From Muribaculaceae bacterium (lineage in GTDB: Bacteria; Bacteroidota; Bacteroidia; Bacteroidales; Muribaculaceae), in contig JAFLTT010000002.1 of NCBI GenBank assembly GCA_022509165.1, forward strand, positions 1 to 64,000: a stretch of DNA of 64,000 nt. Reading direction: 5' to 3'. Below are positions 1-8,805 of this stretch, one piece after another. The number at the start of each line of letters is the position of its first letter. The stretch's first letter is position 1. A model generated the notes under the pieces. It ran no database searches. It was given only the letters and a program-made list of their open reading frames with translations, and was not told where the DNA came from. The position numbers and the translations under genes are program-made.

Positions 1-3000
1 TGCCGGCAAACGTGAGCAAGGCCCAGATTTCATATGTAGGCTTCGCTACACAGACCGTAGAACTTCACGACAACATGACCATCTACATGCAGAGCGCCTC
101 CACAGCGCTTGACAATGTGGTGGTAGTAGCCTACGGTACCGCTTCCAAGGAATCTCTTACCGGCTCAGTAGCCGTAGTTAACTCCGACGAGATTGCTTCA
201 CGTCCGGTAACTGCCGTTACAGCTGCCATCGAAGGTAATGCCCCCGGTGTGCAGGTGAGCAACACTACAGGTACTCCGGGTTCTGAACCCTCAATCCTTA
301 TCCGTGGTATCAATACCATCAATGGTACCACAGCACCTCTCTATGTAGTAGACGGTGTGATCTATAACGGTAGCATCGCTGACATCAACCCTGCCGATGT
401 AGAGTCGATGTCAGTGCTCAAGGACGCTGCTTCCTGTGCCCTCTATGGTGCCAAGGGTGCCAACGGTGTGATCCTTATCAATACCAAAAGAGGTAAACAG
501 AATGGTCGCGTTGATGTGACAGTACAGGTAAACCAAGGTATGTACAACCGCGGTCTTCCCTTCTATAGCACTGTTTCACCCAACCAATGGATGGAACTCC
601 GTATGCAAGGTCTGGTAAATAGAGACATCTCTGTACGTGGTCTGGACCGTGCTGCAGCCTTGAATAATGAAATTAACGGAGGATTTTTCAATGGTGCCAC
701 TTTTGCAAATACTTACGGACTATCATTAGATCAGATTTTCGATGAAAACGGTATGGTACGTCCCGGTGTGGCTCCCCTTTCAGGATATACTGATACAAAC
801 TGGTGGGATATAGTTTCCCGTCACGGATACCGTCAGGAATACAATATCAATGCTACTGCAGCAACTGATAAATTTAGTGTATTCGGTTCCGTAGGTTATC
901 TGAAAGAAAACGGATACCTTCTCAAGACCGACTTCGAACGTTTCACCGGACGTTTCAATATCGATGTAAACCCGGCAAGTTACTTCAAGTTCGGAGCCAA
1001 CCTCTATGCAGGATATACTGATTCTGATCAGCCTCAGTTCTCTCAAACCAACCTTAACACTGTGGCCAACCCGTTTATGAACGTTTACCTGGCTCCCTTC
1101 TATCCCTACTATCTCCATAATGCCGACGGCAGTATCATCTATGACGCCGACGGACAGCCGGAATGGAACCTTAACCAGGGTGTAGGAGGTGGCCTTAACG
1201 GTAGGTCTCAAACTATCCTTGGCAATAACATCGGTTATACTCTCCGTCATGACTACGACGGATACAGTGCCCTCACTCTTGACGGTTCTATCTATGGTAC
1301 TGCAGTGATTCCTTACGGTTTCGAACTTACTGTACGTGGCAACATGTATCGCGACCGCACCACTTCCACTGCAACTATGAATCCTAATGTTGGATCAGGT
1401 GTATCTATTGGTGGTTTGATGGAGAAAGCCTGGTATTACACCAACACTTACAACTTCATGCAGCAACTCTACTGGAGCCATGAATACGGCCTCAACCATA
1501 TCGACGTATTGCTCGACCACGAGAACTATCAGTATGACTATGGCTACGACTATCTCGACAAGATTACCGAAATCGTACCTGATGTACCCGAACTTGGTAA
1601 CTATATCGAGGAATATGGAAATGACTCATATCATATCCAACGTCGTACAGAATCATATCTTGGCCGCGTTCGCTACAACTTCGACCAGAAATACTTTGCT
1701 GAGGCTTCTATCCGTCGTGATGGTACCAGCCGTTTCTCTAAAGACAAACGTTGGGGTACATTCTGGAGTGTAGGTGCCAGCTGGATTATCTCTAAAGAGA
1801 AATTCATGAACGATGTGGCATGGGTAGACAATCTGAAACTCCGTGCAGCTTACGGTAGCGTAGGTAACGACGCTGCTGCCGGTAGCTACTCTTACTGGAC
1901 ATTGTTCGACAAGAATCCTTACGGCTACGGCGATTATCCAAGTATCTTCCCGGGTCAGATCGGTGCTCCTGATGTGAAATGGGAAAGCACAAAGACTTTT
2001 GACCTTGCATTGGAAGGCTCACTCTTCAACAGCCGCCTTAACTTCTCTGTAGGCTACTTCCTGAAGAAGACCAACGACCTCCTCTATAATGTACCTCTGC
2101 CTCCAAGTGCCGGTGGTGACTATTCCGGTGCTACCTGGTCAATTCTTTCAAACCTTGGTGATATCCAGAACTGGGGATGGGAACTTGCCTTCAACGGTGA
2201 TATCATCCGCAATAAAGACCTTATTTGGAGTGCCAGCATCGACGCTACTTTCATCAAGAATAAAGTTCTCAAATTACCTAACGGCAACCAATGGGGTACA
2301 GGTTCAAGCTACGGTCTCGTAGAGGGAAAGAGCCGTTATGAATTCTACCTACCAACATATGCCGGTGTTGACCAGATGACAGGTCGCGCTCTCTTTGAAA
2401 TCAACAGAGACAGCCACCGTTGGGAAGTGGAAGACGCAAATGGCAACTGGGTATTCAGCGAGGCTTTATGGAATAGTAACCTGGCTCAGGCCGACTACAA
2501 TGACGCCCTCGTAGAATATAACGGCAGATACTACACTACCAACCGTGCATACGCTTCATATGAATTCCAGGGCACTTCACTGCCTACAGTTTACGGTTCA
2601 TTCGGCACCAGCCTCAGCTGGAAAGGCATCAACCTCGGTCTGCTTTTCACTTACAGTATCGGTGGCAAGGTATATGACTCACTGTATGCTAATATCATGG
2701 GATGTTCTCCAAGTACTAACTATGAAAGAACTTTCCATACAGATAACCTCAAGGCTTGGCAGGCAGTTCCGGCAGGTATGACCGAAGATAGCCCCAACCG
2801 TATCGATCCGAATGGTATACCTCAGCTCAATGCAGCCTATACTTCTTACGATAACGGTGCTTCATCACGTTGGCTCACCAACGGCAGCTGGCTCGTATTC
2901 AAGAACCTGAACGTGAACTATGACTTCCCGAGAAAATGGGTAAGTGCAATGAAACTCCAGGGCCTCAACCTCGGTTGCTCTATCGAGAACCTCTTCACAG

Positions 3001-3107
3001 TAACTGCACGCAAGGGTATCAACCCGCAGTATAACTATGGTGGTGGTCAAGGTGAGAACTTCGTACAGTCTAGAGTATTTAATTTCTCATTGACAGCTAG
3101 ATTCTAA
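1..3107 (+). CDS. SusC/RagA-family TonB-dependent outer membrane receptor, 5' end missing
   Basis: This is an outer membrane receptor that imports oligosaccharides or other nutrients with its SusD partner. The frame is open to the left edge (first whole codon at base 3), so the signal peptide and most of the N-terminal carboxypeptidase-regulatory-like domain lie outside; only its end (ISYVGF) remains. A GTG at 12 is internal and not the true start. The plug domain follows at about bases 110-500, with VVAYGTASKESLTGSV, the SILIRG stretch, YVVDGV and LKDAASCALYGAKGANGVI, all typical of SusC. The remainder is a roughly 850-residue 22-strand barrel ending in FNFSLTARF, with the terminal Phe usual for BAM substrates. 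The SusD gene follows 21 bp later. The substrate cannot be told from the sequence; no glycoside hydrolase is adjacent within the window. Confidence 0.95.
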   Translation, partial: PANVSKAQISYVGFATQTVELHDNMTIYMQSASTALDNVVVVAYGTASKESLTGSVAVVNSDEIASRPVTAVTAAIEGNAPGVQVSNTTGTPGSEPSILIRGINTINGTTAPLYVVDGVIYNGSIADINPADVESMSVLKDAASCALYGAKGANGVILINTKRGKQNGRVDVTVQVNQGMYNRGLPFYSTVSPNQWMELRMQGLVNRDISVRGLDRAAALNNEINGGFFNGATFANTYGLSLDQIFDENGMVRPGVAPLSGYTDTNWWDIVSRHGYRQEYNINATAATDKFSVFGSVGYLKENGYLLKTDFERFTGRFNIDVNPASYFKFGANLYAGYTDSDQPQFSQTNLNTVANPFMNVYLAPFYPYYLHNADGSIIYDADGQPEWNLNQGVGGGLNGRSQTILGNNIGYTLRHDYDGYSALTLDGSIYGTAVIPYGFELTVRGNMYRDRTTSTATMNPNVGSGVSIGGLMEKAWYYTNTYNFMQQLYWSHEYGLNHIDVLLDHENYQYDYGYDYLDKITEIVPDVPELGNYIEEYGNDSYHIQRRTESYLGRVRYNFDQKYFAEASIRRDGTSRFSKDKRWGTFWSVGASWIISKEKFMNDVAWVDNLKLRAAYGSVGNDAAAGSYSYWTLFDKNPYGYGDYPSIFPGQIGAPDVKWESTKTFDLALEGSLFNSRLNFSVGYFLKKTNDLLYNVPLPPSAGGDYSGATWSILSNLGDIQNWGWELAFNGDIIRNKDLIWSASIDATFIKNKVLKLPNGNQWGTGSSYGLVEGKSRYEFYLPTYAGVDQMTGRALFEINRDSHRWEVEDANGNWVFSEALWNSNLAQADYNDALVEYNGRYYTTNRAYASYEFQGTSLPTVYGSFGTSLSWKGINLGLLFTYSIGGKVYDSLYANIMGCSPSTNYERTFHTDNLKAWQAVPAGMTEDSPNRIDPNGIPQLNAAYTSYDNGASSRWLTNGSWLVFKNLNVNYDFPRKWVSAMKLQGLNLGCSIENLFTVTARKGINPQYNYGGGQGENFVQSRVFNFSLTARF

Positions 3108-3128
3108 AACTTAAAAGGAACAACAAGA

Positions 3129-4880
3129 ATGAAAAATAAGATAATGACAAAAGGACTTGCAGGGCTTCTTGCTGTGACGGCTGTATCTATGGCTTTCACA
3201 TCCTGTAAGGATGATTACCTCGATCTTGCTCCTATCACCAGTTATCCTGATACTGTGATAGATGAACTTGGAGGTCTGGAGGCAGCTACAGTAGGTCTCT
3301 GCAACGCCATGTACCGTGGAGCTGATTATTTAGGTTTCAACGGTGCAAATGGTGAACCCTGGCTCCTCGAATTTTATGGCGAGGCTCTCGGTAATGCAAA
3401 CCTTACCGGTCTATGGGGTTCATACGTGAATTTCGGCACCTTGTTTGTAAATGGTTCTTATGTCACCAACTCATCTGCCGGTTATTCAGAGTTTATGTGG
3501 GTTTACTGCTACAACCTTATCGACGATGCCAATCAGATTATAGCAGGTACCAAGAAATATGAACCCAAGAGTGAAGATGAAGCTGCACAGGTAGCTTATT
3601 ATCAGGCGATTGCCTATACAATGCGTGCGCATGCATATATCCGTCTGCTCCAGACTTACGCACCCCGTTGGGCCGATTCAAACAATGGAAGTGCATATGC
3701 AGTGATATTAAGGACAGAACCTACAACACCTGATAATACTGATGTTGATTTCTCTACAATGAACCAGGTTCTTGGACAGATTTATGAAGACCTCGATGAG
3801 GCTATCGCTCTGTTTGAAGAAGGATACTCAGACTTGAGTAATGAAATCTGGGCTCCTTCTGTAGATGTAGCTAAAGGTTTGTATGCCCGTGCCGCTATGC
3901 TTCAGAATGATTATCCCATGGCAATGGAGAAAGCTTTGGAGGCTATGGCAAATTATGATCTAATGTCGGCCAACGAGTATCGCTCAGGATTTGTTAACGC
4001 TAATTCTGAATATATGTGGGCAACCGCAATGGATGCCAAGGATCTCTTCTGGGATACCTTCGGTGGATGGACAGCATTCAACGGATATTATACAGCTGCT
4101 TTTGGTATCGGCGATTCAATGGATTATACTCTTTATAAGAATCTTTCTATGACCGACTGCCGTAAGTATCTCTATCTGATGCCTGAACTGTGCGAAATTG
4201 CACCCTATACGGCTGCATATTTTGGAATAACTCCCAATGATTTCTTTACCACCACTGACGGTGGAGGTTGTGTAGATGATATTGATACCTCCGTGATAAT
4301 AGAAGGCCCGGATTACATAATGGACTGGTTCTGTTATTATTATGGTGCCGGAAAGTTGGCTGAATATGGTTATGAAAGTGCTCTTGTGGATTACAGCGGA
4401 GTGGCTGATGTCTGGGGTCTTCCTACCTGTAAATTCGGTTTCGGCATGAAGTTCTGGGGTACAGGTGACTATTGCAGCAGCAACTTCCCCTTCATGCGTG
4501 CTTCAGAGATGGGATATATAGTAGCTGAGGCTGCCTATATGATGGGCGACGAGACTACAGCTCAACAGATGATGAACTATCTCAACCAGGATGTACGTGA
4601 CCCGTATTACGATTGTACTTTGACCGGCGATGATCTTCTCGATCATATCAAGGCTTATCGTGAAATCGAACTCTGGGACGAAGGCTTCAACTGGTTCGAC
4701 CTCAAACGTTGGGGTGATCCCGCTATACGTGTAGCATGGGAACAAGGAAATCCTGACTCAGGTAACTGGGGTCCATTGGCCAAGAGTTTTGCAGTTGATG
4801 ATTTCAATGGCTGGAGATGGGCAGTGCCTGAAAGCGAGTACATCTATAACAAGGGCGCTGATCGCTCAAAAGTAATGTAA
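3129..4880 (+). CDS. SusD/RagB-family nutrient-binding lipoprotein
   Basis: This is a surface lipoprotein that caps the upstream SusC barrel and binds the substrate. The signal peptide ends in a lipobox (MAFTSC) with the lipidated Cys at residue 26, followed by KDDYLDLAP, the usual SusD opening. The central region has the helical TPR-like repeats of the family (AYTMRAHAYIRLLQTY). The C-terminal part carries AYREIELWDEGFNWFDLKRW, the conserved SusD motif, and ends after YIYNKGADRSKVM. At 583 residues its length is normal. It lies 21 bp behind the SusC gene and is followed by a strong hairpin, so the pair is probably one transcript. The protein is rich in Tyr, Trp and Asp, but the ligand is unknown. 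Confidence 0.95.
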   Translation: MKNKIMTKGLAGLLAVTAVSMAFTSCKDDYLDLAPITSYPDTVIDELGGLEAATVGLCNAMYRGADYLGFNGANGEPWLLEFYGEALGNANLTGLWGSYVNFGTLFVNGSYVTNSSAGYSEFMWVYCYNLIDDANQIIAGTKKYEPKSEDEAAQVAYYQAIAYTMRAHAYIRLLQTYAPRWADSNNGSAYAVILRTEPTTPDNTDVDFSTMNQVLGQIYEDLDEAIALFEEGYSDLSNEIWAPSVDVAKGLYARAAMLQNDYPMAMEKALEAMANYDLMSANEYRSGFVNANSEYMWATAMDAKDLFWDTFGGWTAFNGYYTAAFGIGDSMDYTLYKNLSMTDCRKYLYLMPELCEIAPYTAAYFGITPNDFFTTTDGGGCVDDIDTSVIIEGPDYIMDWFCYYYGAGKLAEYGYESALVDYSGVADVWGLPTCKFGFGMKFWGTGDYCSSNFPFMRASEMGYIVAEAAYMMGDETTAQQMMNYLNQDVRDPYYDCTLTGDDLLDHIKAYREIELWDEGFNWFDLKRWGDPAIRVAWEQGNPDSGNWGPLAKSFAVDDFNGWRWAVPESEYIYNKGADRSKVM

Positions 4881-4900
4881 TACTTTATAAGATTGCAACT

Positions 4901-4930
4901 AAAGGGCAGCCTTTTACGGCTGCCCTTTTT
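4901..4930 (+). terminator. Intrinsic terminator of the susCD pair
   Basis: An 11-bp arm (AAAGGGCAGCC) at 4901-4911, a 6-base loop, and the matching arm GGCTGCCCTTT at 4918-4928 run into a T tract. It lies 20 bp after the SusD stop codon. Confidence 0.9.
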
Positions 4931-4940
4931 ATGCGCCTAC

Positions 4941-5050
4941 CAGTGCTTAGGAGTATCTAGGAGTATCTAGGAGTGGCTAGGAGTGGCTAGGAGTGACTAG
5001 GAATGGCTAGGAAAGGCTAGGAATGGCTAGGAGTGGCTAGGAGAATCTGA
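4941..5050 (+). repeat. Left array of about ten 10-bp units (GAGTGGCTAG type)
   Basis: There are about ten head-to-tail 10-bp units from 4941: CAGTGCTTAG, GAGTATCTAG twice, GAGTGGCTAG twice, GAGTGACTAG, GAATGGCTAG, GAAAGGCTAG, GAATGGCTAG, GAGTGGCTAG, and a decayed GAGAATCTGA. The CTAG core recurs every 10 bp, about one helical turn. The array overlaps the 3' end of the four-helix-bundle gene: its TAG stop (5027-5029 on the minus strand) is one of the CTAG cores, and the last codons (SPSHS) are array sequence. A matching array in the opposite orientation lies at 5961-6070. Confidence 0.95.
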
Positions 5051-5875
5051 GGTATTATTGGAATCAGAAGGATTCTGAGTATTTTGCGAATTTTGAGTAT
5101 TCGATGGATTCTGCCTATTTGAAGGATTCTGCGTATTTGAAGGATTAGGAGTATTTGAAGGATTAGGAGTATTTGGTCTATTCGGTTTTTGGGAGGTATT
5201 CTGTGAAGTAGGAGAATTCGTATTATTCTGGGTATTTGAATTAGTCGGTGTATTTTGGGTATTCGTTTTATTAGGGCGATTCAAGTTAGGTTTTTGTCCA
5301 TTTGGATTGTTTCTTGATTGTAATCTTGCTTTATACATTCTCTCTTTCGTCCCTCCTTCTGTCAGAAAATCCATTTCCTGTTTCTTCAGAAGACCCACTA
5401 ACATTTTGTCAGCCATGTGAATCATGGTTAAAGCAATATTGGCTAAAGTTTCATCCGTTCTTGTTTTTGCTATTTCTAAAAAATATTTAGGAGTTTCTTC
5501 CTCGTTAAAGTTATTGATTTTATCTTGTACTATTTTTCTGGTTTGCGAGGTTCGTGAATCATCTACCTTCCATTGTTTTAAATTTCTTGCCCGAAGATAA
5601 TCTTCATAATCTTCAAGAAGTTCTTGTAAACTCGCTCTCGATACATTTGTAAGTAACAATTCTGAGTGAGAAGAAAACTGGCCTGCAATGCTACCTTCAG
5701 CAAGATTCTGTTTTCCAGATCTGGCTGATTGTTCCATTTGATCTTGGGTTCTATCTCCAATATTCAAGAATCTATCTTTAAACTTAAAAGTAATATCATA
5801 TATTATTACTAAATATTTGTATACTTTTAAATTTTTGTAATTTCCTTTATAAGAAAAAATACCCTTGTTTCCCAT
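5027..5875 (-). CDS. Four-helix-bundle (S23/IVP-like) protein with Asn/Pro/Ser repeat tail
   Basis: The first 175 or so residues resemble the four-helix-bundle family related to the S23 proteins encoded by 23S rRNA intervening sequences (RTQDQMEQSARSGKQNLAEG, SRASLQELLEDYEDYL). In Bacteroidales this form is usually called a four helix bundle suffix-domain protein. S23 and Avd relatives are small basic helical proteins, some of which bind nucleic acid; a nucleic-acid role here is inference. From about residue 185 the chain becomes a low-complexity tail with repeats such as TPNPSN and TQNPSN, encoded by imperfect 15-18 bp tandem repeats, so its length may vary between strains. There is no signal peptide. 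The gene is isolated, has its own strong promoter (5901-5932), and sits between two inverted arrays of a 10-bp repeat. It is visibly more AT-rich than its neighbours, which suggests a separate history. Confidence 0.8.
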   Translation of the reverse strand: MGNKGIFSYKGNYKNLKVYKYLVIIYDITFKFKDRFLNIGDRTQDQMEQSARSGKQNLAEGSIAGQFSSHSELLLTNVSRASLQELLEDYEDYLRARNLKQWKVDDSRTSQTRKIVQDKINNFNEEETPKYFLEIAKTRTDETLANIALTMIHMADKMLVGLLKKQEMDFLTEGGTKERMYKARLQSRNNPNGQKPNLNRPNKTNTQNTPTNSNTQNNTNSPTSQNTSQKPNRPNTPNPSNTPNPSNTQNPSNRQNPSNTQNSQNTQNPSDSNNTSDSPSHS

Positions 5876-5900
5876 GGATTTGAATATGATGCTATTTTTT

Positions 5901-5932
5901 CAAAAGTAAGAAATCCTAACTAAACTCACAAA
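5901..5932 (-). promoter_or_regulatory. Promoter of the four-helix-bundle gene
   Basis: Read on the minus strand, TTTG (5929-5932), a 20-bp spacer, then TACTTTTG (5901-5908) match the Bacteroidota -33/-7 consensus. The start codon is 26 bp downstream. The promoter lies between the gene and the right 10-bp array, so that array is outside the gene's own transcript. Confidence 0.8.
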
Positions 5933-5960
5933 TCAAATTTATTCATCTTAAGAACCTTTT

Positions 5961-6070
5961 CAAATTTCCTAGCAATTCCTAGCTCCTCCTAGTCCCTCCT
6001 AGTCACTCCTAGAAAGTCCTAGATTCTCATAGAAAATCCTATTCACTCCTATTCACTCCTAAGCACACAA
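5961..6070 (-). repeat. Right array of about ten 10-bp units, inverted relative to the left array
   Basis: On the plus strand the units read AGCAATTCCT, AGCTCCTCCT, AGTCCCTCCT, AGTCACTCCT, AGAAAGTCCT, AGATTCTCAT, AGAAAATCCT and ATTCACTCCT twice. The reverse complement of CTAGTCACTCCTAG is CTAGGAGTGACTAG, the unit of the left array. Units toward the outer end lose CTAG (CTAT), as if decaying. The array ends at the terminator of the neighbouring protease gene. Confidence 0.93.
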
Positions 6071-6100
6071 AAAAGGCCCGAAAAGGGCCTTTCTTTGTGC
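6063..6100 (-). terminator. Intrinsic terminator of the C10 protease gene
   Basis: On the minus strand AAAGGCCC, a short TTTC-type loop and GGGCCTTTT form a GC stem followed by a T run. The outer bases (GCACA and TGTGC) extend the pairing. It lies 18 bp past the stop codon at 6118. Confidence 0.88.
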
Positions 6101-6117
6101 TAAATCAAATGGGGTTC

Positions 6118-8706
6118 TTAGAGCATGATCTTGGTTGATTTCCGGTTGCCGGCATAGTCGGTGGCAGTAACTACTATCACCCCTTTGCCAAGGCCGGAAA
6201 GCTTCACGAAAGCATTGTCACCATTCGGTGTCACTTCTATAGGTGCTCTCATACCGTTGAGATAGTAGGCCTCAACGCTTGCTATACCATTTTCTCCGCC
6301 TACCACATTCAGTGACTTGCCTGCCTGATCATATAGGAAGAGTATCTCACCCTCATTTGTTGTGATGGTTTCTACACTTACACTCGGGTTGTTGCCTTGT
6401 ATGAGAATCTGTACCGAAAGATATTGCTCTATGAGTCCGCTACTGTCTCTCAAACCTAAATAATAAGTGTCGCCTATTACTGCGGTCGGGAAACTGATAT
6501 CAGTTATCCAGGTTTTCTCACTTCCGGCATTCATGAACTCATAGCCACCCAAAGGATAGGTAGTGGTGAGATCAGCCGTGCCCGTACCGTCGGGTGTATA
6601 CAGACCCAATGTAACCTGGTCGGCAAAATATCCGCTGATCACTTTCAGAGTAGACTCAGTCTGGAAAGCTGAAGCATTCTTCACACGGTAAGCGCCATTC
6701 GACATCTGTGTGGCTCCTACCACACTTACACTGGAAGATAATTGTAATTCCCCGGGCAACGGATGCATCACTACGGTCTCGTCGGTCTTATAGAAAAGTT
6801 TCTCGGTATCGGGGTCCATTAGTCCCAGGTAGTACTCAGTATCTTTTGTGATATTAGGAGCAGTTGATGATTTGGAAAGTGATGTAATGAAATCGTAAGT
6901 CTGCGAACCTCCGGCAGGCAGACTCACCAGAAAACTCTCACCAACAAAATGCACGCGAGCCGATGTGGCTGTGGATACTACCACCGGAGTCAACCCACGG
7001 GTAAGTTCCGTATTATTTGGATTGGATACAGTAACTTGGAACTTGGCTGCAGAGTTAAAGTAAAGTTCAGAATCCAGTGTCATGGAAACTCCCTGGAGCA
7101 TCAGCTGCGGGATATTCTCGACAGTATATTTACCATCTGTTCCCTTGGTGAGGTAAAGATAATTGGAGTTGCCCACACCGGCTTCCACTACATTCCATTG
7201 CTGATTGCTGAGGTCCTGATAAGCGCTCACTATCTTATATTTGGTACCGGGAGTGAGGTTTACTCTGGTAAGGTCTACACCAACTCCGGCATCGGCCCTT
7301 ACATAGTATTGGCCGGTGAGAGAGTATCTCTTAGGACTACTGCCACTGTATTGTGCCTGGAACTGATATCCGGCATCGGGAGTGTCGGCATTCACATATC
7401 CTATACCCATATAGAAATTTAATGTGCCTGTGCCTTGATATTCCCATCCCGGAGAAGCAGCGCCTGTAGGTACAAATGTGAGATTATTACCGGCGATAAC
7501 TCCGGTAAGAGAACCGGCCAAAACAAGTTCAGACTGTTCCGGAGTAGTGGAACCGCTCACCGGTTTGCGGATATTGAAGATTGCATCCTGGTTGAAGATG
7601 AAACCACCGCCTCCGCCACCGATACCCAGGGCCGGAGGATCCATTGCGTCGAGCAGGTAATAACCGTCGCTAAGGCCGCTCCATCCCCAGTTGAAATGGA
7701 AATATCCATCCTTGTCATATCCGTCGCACACGAAAGAGTGTCCGCCGGCTTCGCCGCTACCATCGTAGATCAGGGGACCAACCTCCTTAAGGTTGTTGTA
7801 GATCTTAGTAGCCCATTCGGTGTAGGTATACATGTCGCGTGTTGTATAAATCACGCCCGGGTCATAGCTGAAATAATTGATCAGCGCATAAGGGATAAGT
7901 CCGCTGGCAGCGCCTGAAGATCCCGGCACATAATCCATTTCTACACCATATCCGGCAGCCTGCATCAGAGTCGCCACAGCATTTCCCTGTGCAGCGGTGT
8001 AATTGCCCAGATAAGAATCGAGCATATTGTCCCAGTCGAATGTAATGGTGGAGAAATTGAGGCTCAGAGGCATCTGTAGGGTCTGGGTGGTATAATTTAT
8101 CGAACCTTTTCCTTTAGCCGGGTACTGATAATAATTCATTACCTGCGACATTGCCGTGGCCACACATCCGGTGTATCCTTGATATGTCTTACCGTTGTAT
8201 GAAATCTGCGGACACTTGTTGTTGAACGGAGCGTCCTGATTCCAGATGGTTTTCAGCATTGGTTTGATAGGTTCCCAATCGGGGAGAGTGATACTATAGT
8301 TAGCCAGTCCGTTTCTGGTGGTTGCTCCGTTTGCACGTGCATACTCAATCTGACGTGCATATTCTCCCAACCAGTATTCCAACGCAGGAGGGAGGTTGGC
8401 AGGATCAATAGTGCCTTTATCGGAATATCCGAGCAATGGTATTGCCGCATCGTCAGCACTCACTACCATAAAACCGTCGTTTGCCACATTCTCAAACACA
8501 TAGAGAGCAGCCTCGCCATCGGGAGTGTCGAGAGTCATTTTCAATTGAGGCATAGCGATTGCGCGGGTACCTTCCAGAGGCACCATCACATTGCCTGAAG
8601 CCTGGGCACGGCGCAGCGCCTCTTCCGGCGATATCGGAGCAGCCGTGGCTCCCAAGGCCGATGCAAGGACCGTCAGTCCCAAGCCTAAATATTTGTAATT
8701 TTTCAT
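6118..8706 (-). CDS. Secreted C10-family (streptopain/SpeB-like) cysteine peptidase
   Basis: This is an exported papain-fold cysteine protease. A signal peptide (residues 1-22, ending ATAA) is followed by a Spi-type inhibitory propeptide at about 23-120 (GFMVVSADDAAIPLLGYSD is characteristic). The catalytic domain spans about 140-380, with the nucleophile Cys181 in GYTGCVATAMSQVMNYY, the catalytic His323 in GGHSFVCDGYD, and HFNWGWSGLSDGYY (residues 337-350) supplying the Asn/Trp that complete the site. Residues 380-862 are beta-rich Ig-like or adhesion modules. The C-terminus (AGNRKSTKIML) resembles a T9SS sorting strand but is less typical than those of the neighbours. The family includes SpeB and PrtT; the target here is unknown. 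It is read in the same direction as the gene at 8795-10417, from which it is separated by a copy of the dispersed AT-rich repeat. Confidence 0.92.
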   Translation of the reverse strand: MKNYKYLGLGLTVLASALGATAAPISPEEALRRAQASGNVMVPLEGTRAIAMPQLKMTLDTPDGEAALYVFENVANDGFMVVSADDAAIPLLGYSDKGTIDPANLPPALEYWLGEYARQIEYARANGATTRNGLANYSITLPDWEPIKPMLKTIWNQDAPFNNKCPQISYNGKTYQGYTGCVATAMSQVMNYYQYPAKGKGSINYTTQTLQMPLSLNFSTITFDWDNMLDSYLGNYTAAQGNAVATLMQAAGYGVEMDYVPGSSGAASGLIPYALINYFSYDPGVIYTTRDMYTYTEWATKIYNNLKEVGPLIYDGSGEAGGHSFVCDGYDKDGYFHFNWGWSGLSDGYYLLDAMDPPALGIGGGGGGFIFNQDAIFNIRKPVSGSTTPEQSELVLAGSLTGVIAGNNLTFVPTGAASPGWEYQGTGTLNFYMGIGYVNADTPDAGYQFQAQYSGSSPKRYSLTGQYYVRADAGVGVDLTRVNLTPGTKYKIVSAYQDLSNQQWNVVEAGVGNSNYLYLTKGTDGKYTVENIPQLMLQGVSMTLDSELYFNSAAKFQVTVSNPNNTELTRGLTPVVVSTATSARVHFVGESFLVSLPAGGSQTYDFITSLSKSSTAPNITKDTEYYLGLMDPDTEKLFYKTDETVVMHPLPGELQLSSSVSVVGATQMSNGAYRVKNASAFQTESTLKVISGYFADQVTLGLYTPDGTGTADLTTTYPLGGYEFMNAGSEKTWITDISFPTAVIGDTYYLGLRDSSGLIEQYLSVQILIQGNNPSVSVETITTNEGEILFLYDQAGKSLNVVGGENGIASVEAYYLNGMRAPIEVTPNGDNAFVKLSGLGKGVIVVTATDYAGNRKSTKIML

Positions 8707-8718
8707 GTTTATTTTAGC

Positions 8719-8805
8719 GTTAATATTTAATCGTTTATCGTTAATCGTTTATCGCATTAAAATACTATTCTACTTATTGTTTATTGTTCTGTGTTTATTG
8801 TTTAA
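8719..8805. repeat. Dispersed AT-rich 7-bp-period repeat, copy A
   Basis: It contains TTTATCG-type units (8730-8755), the block AATACTATTCTACTTATTG (8761-8779), and TTTATTG-type units up to 8805. The same blocks recur at 15816-15945 (opposite strand) and 19741-19830. On the minus strand the last codons of the 8795-10417 gene (AAACAATAA) are themselves a repeat unit, so the repeat supplies the stop codon. Confidence 0.88.

Noticed and set aside
12..14. GTG at base 12 as the start of the SusC-like gene
   Set aside because: The frame is open to the left edge and the codons before it (PAN) continue the regulatory domain, so the gene is simply cut by the window.
780..1250. Long minus-strand frame inside the SusC gene
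   Set aside because: It is a shadow of the receptor's codon pattern, without promoter, family motif or sensible composition.
4941..6070. CRISPR array
   Set aside because: The units are 10 bp with no spacers and no cas genes are present; the arrays face each other around a gene.
4941..6070. One long hairpin RNA made by the two inverted arrays around the four-helix-bundle gene
   Set aside because: The gene's promoter lies inside the right array, so its own transcript lacks one arm. Only readthrough from the protease gene would include both arms, and a terminator lies between.
6949..7917. Plus-strand frames opposite the C10 protease gene
   Set aside because: They lie wholly over a gene with clear catalytic motifs and show no protein signature.
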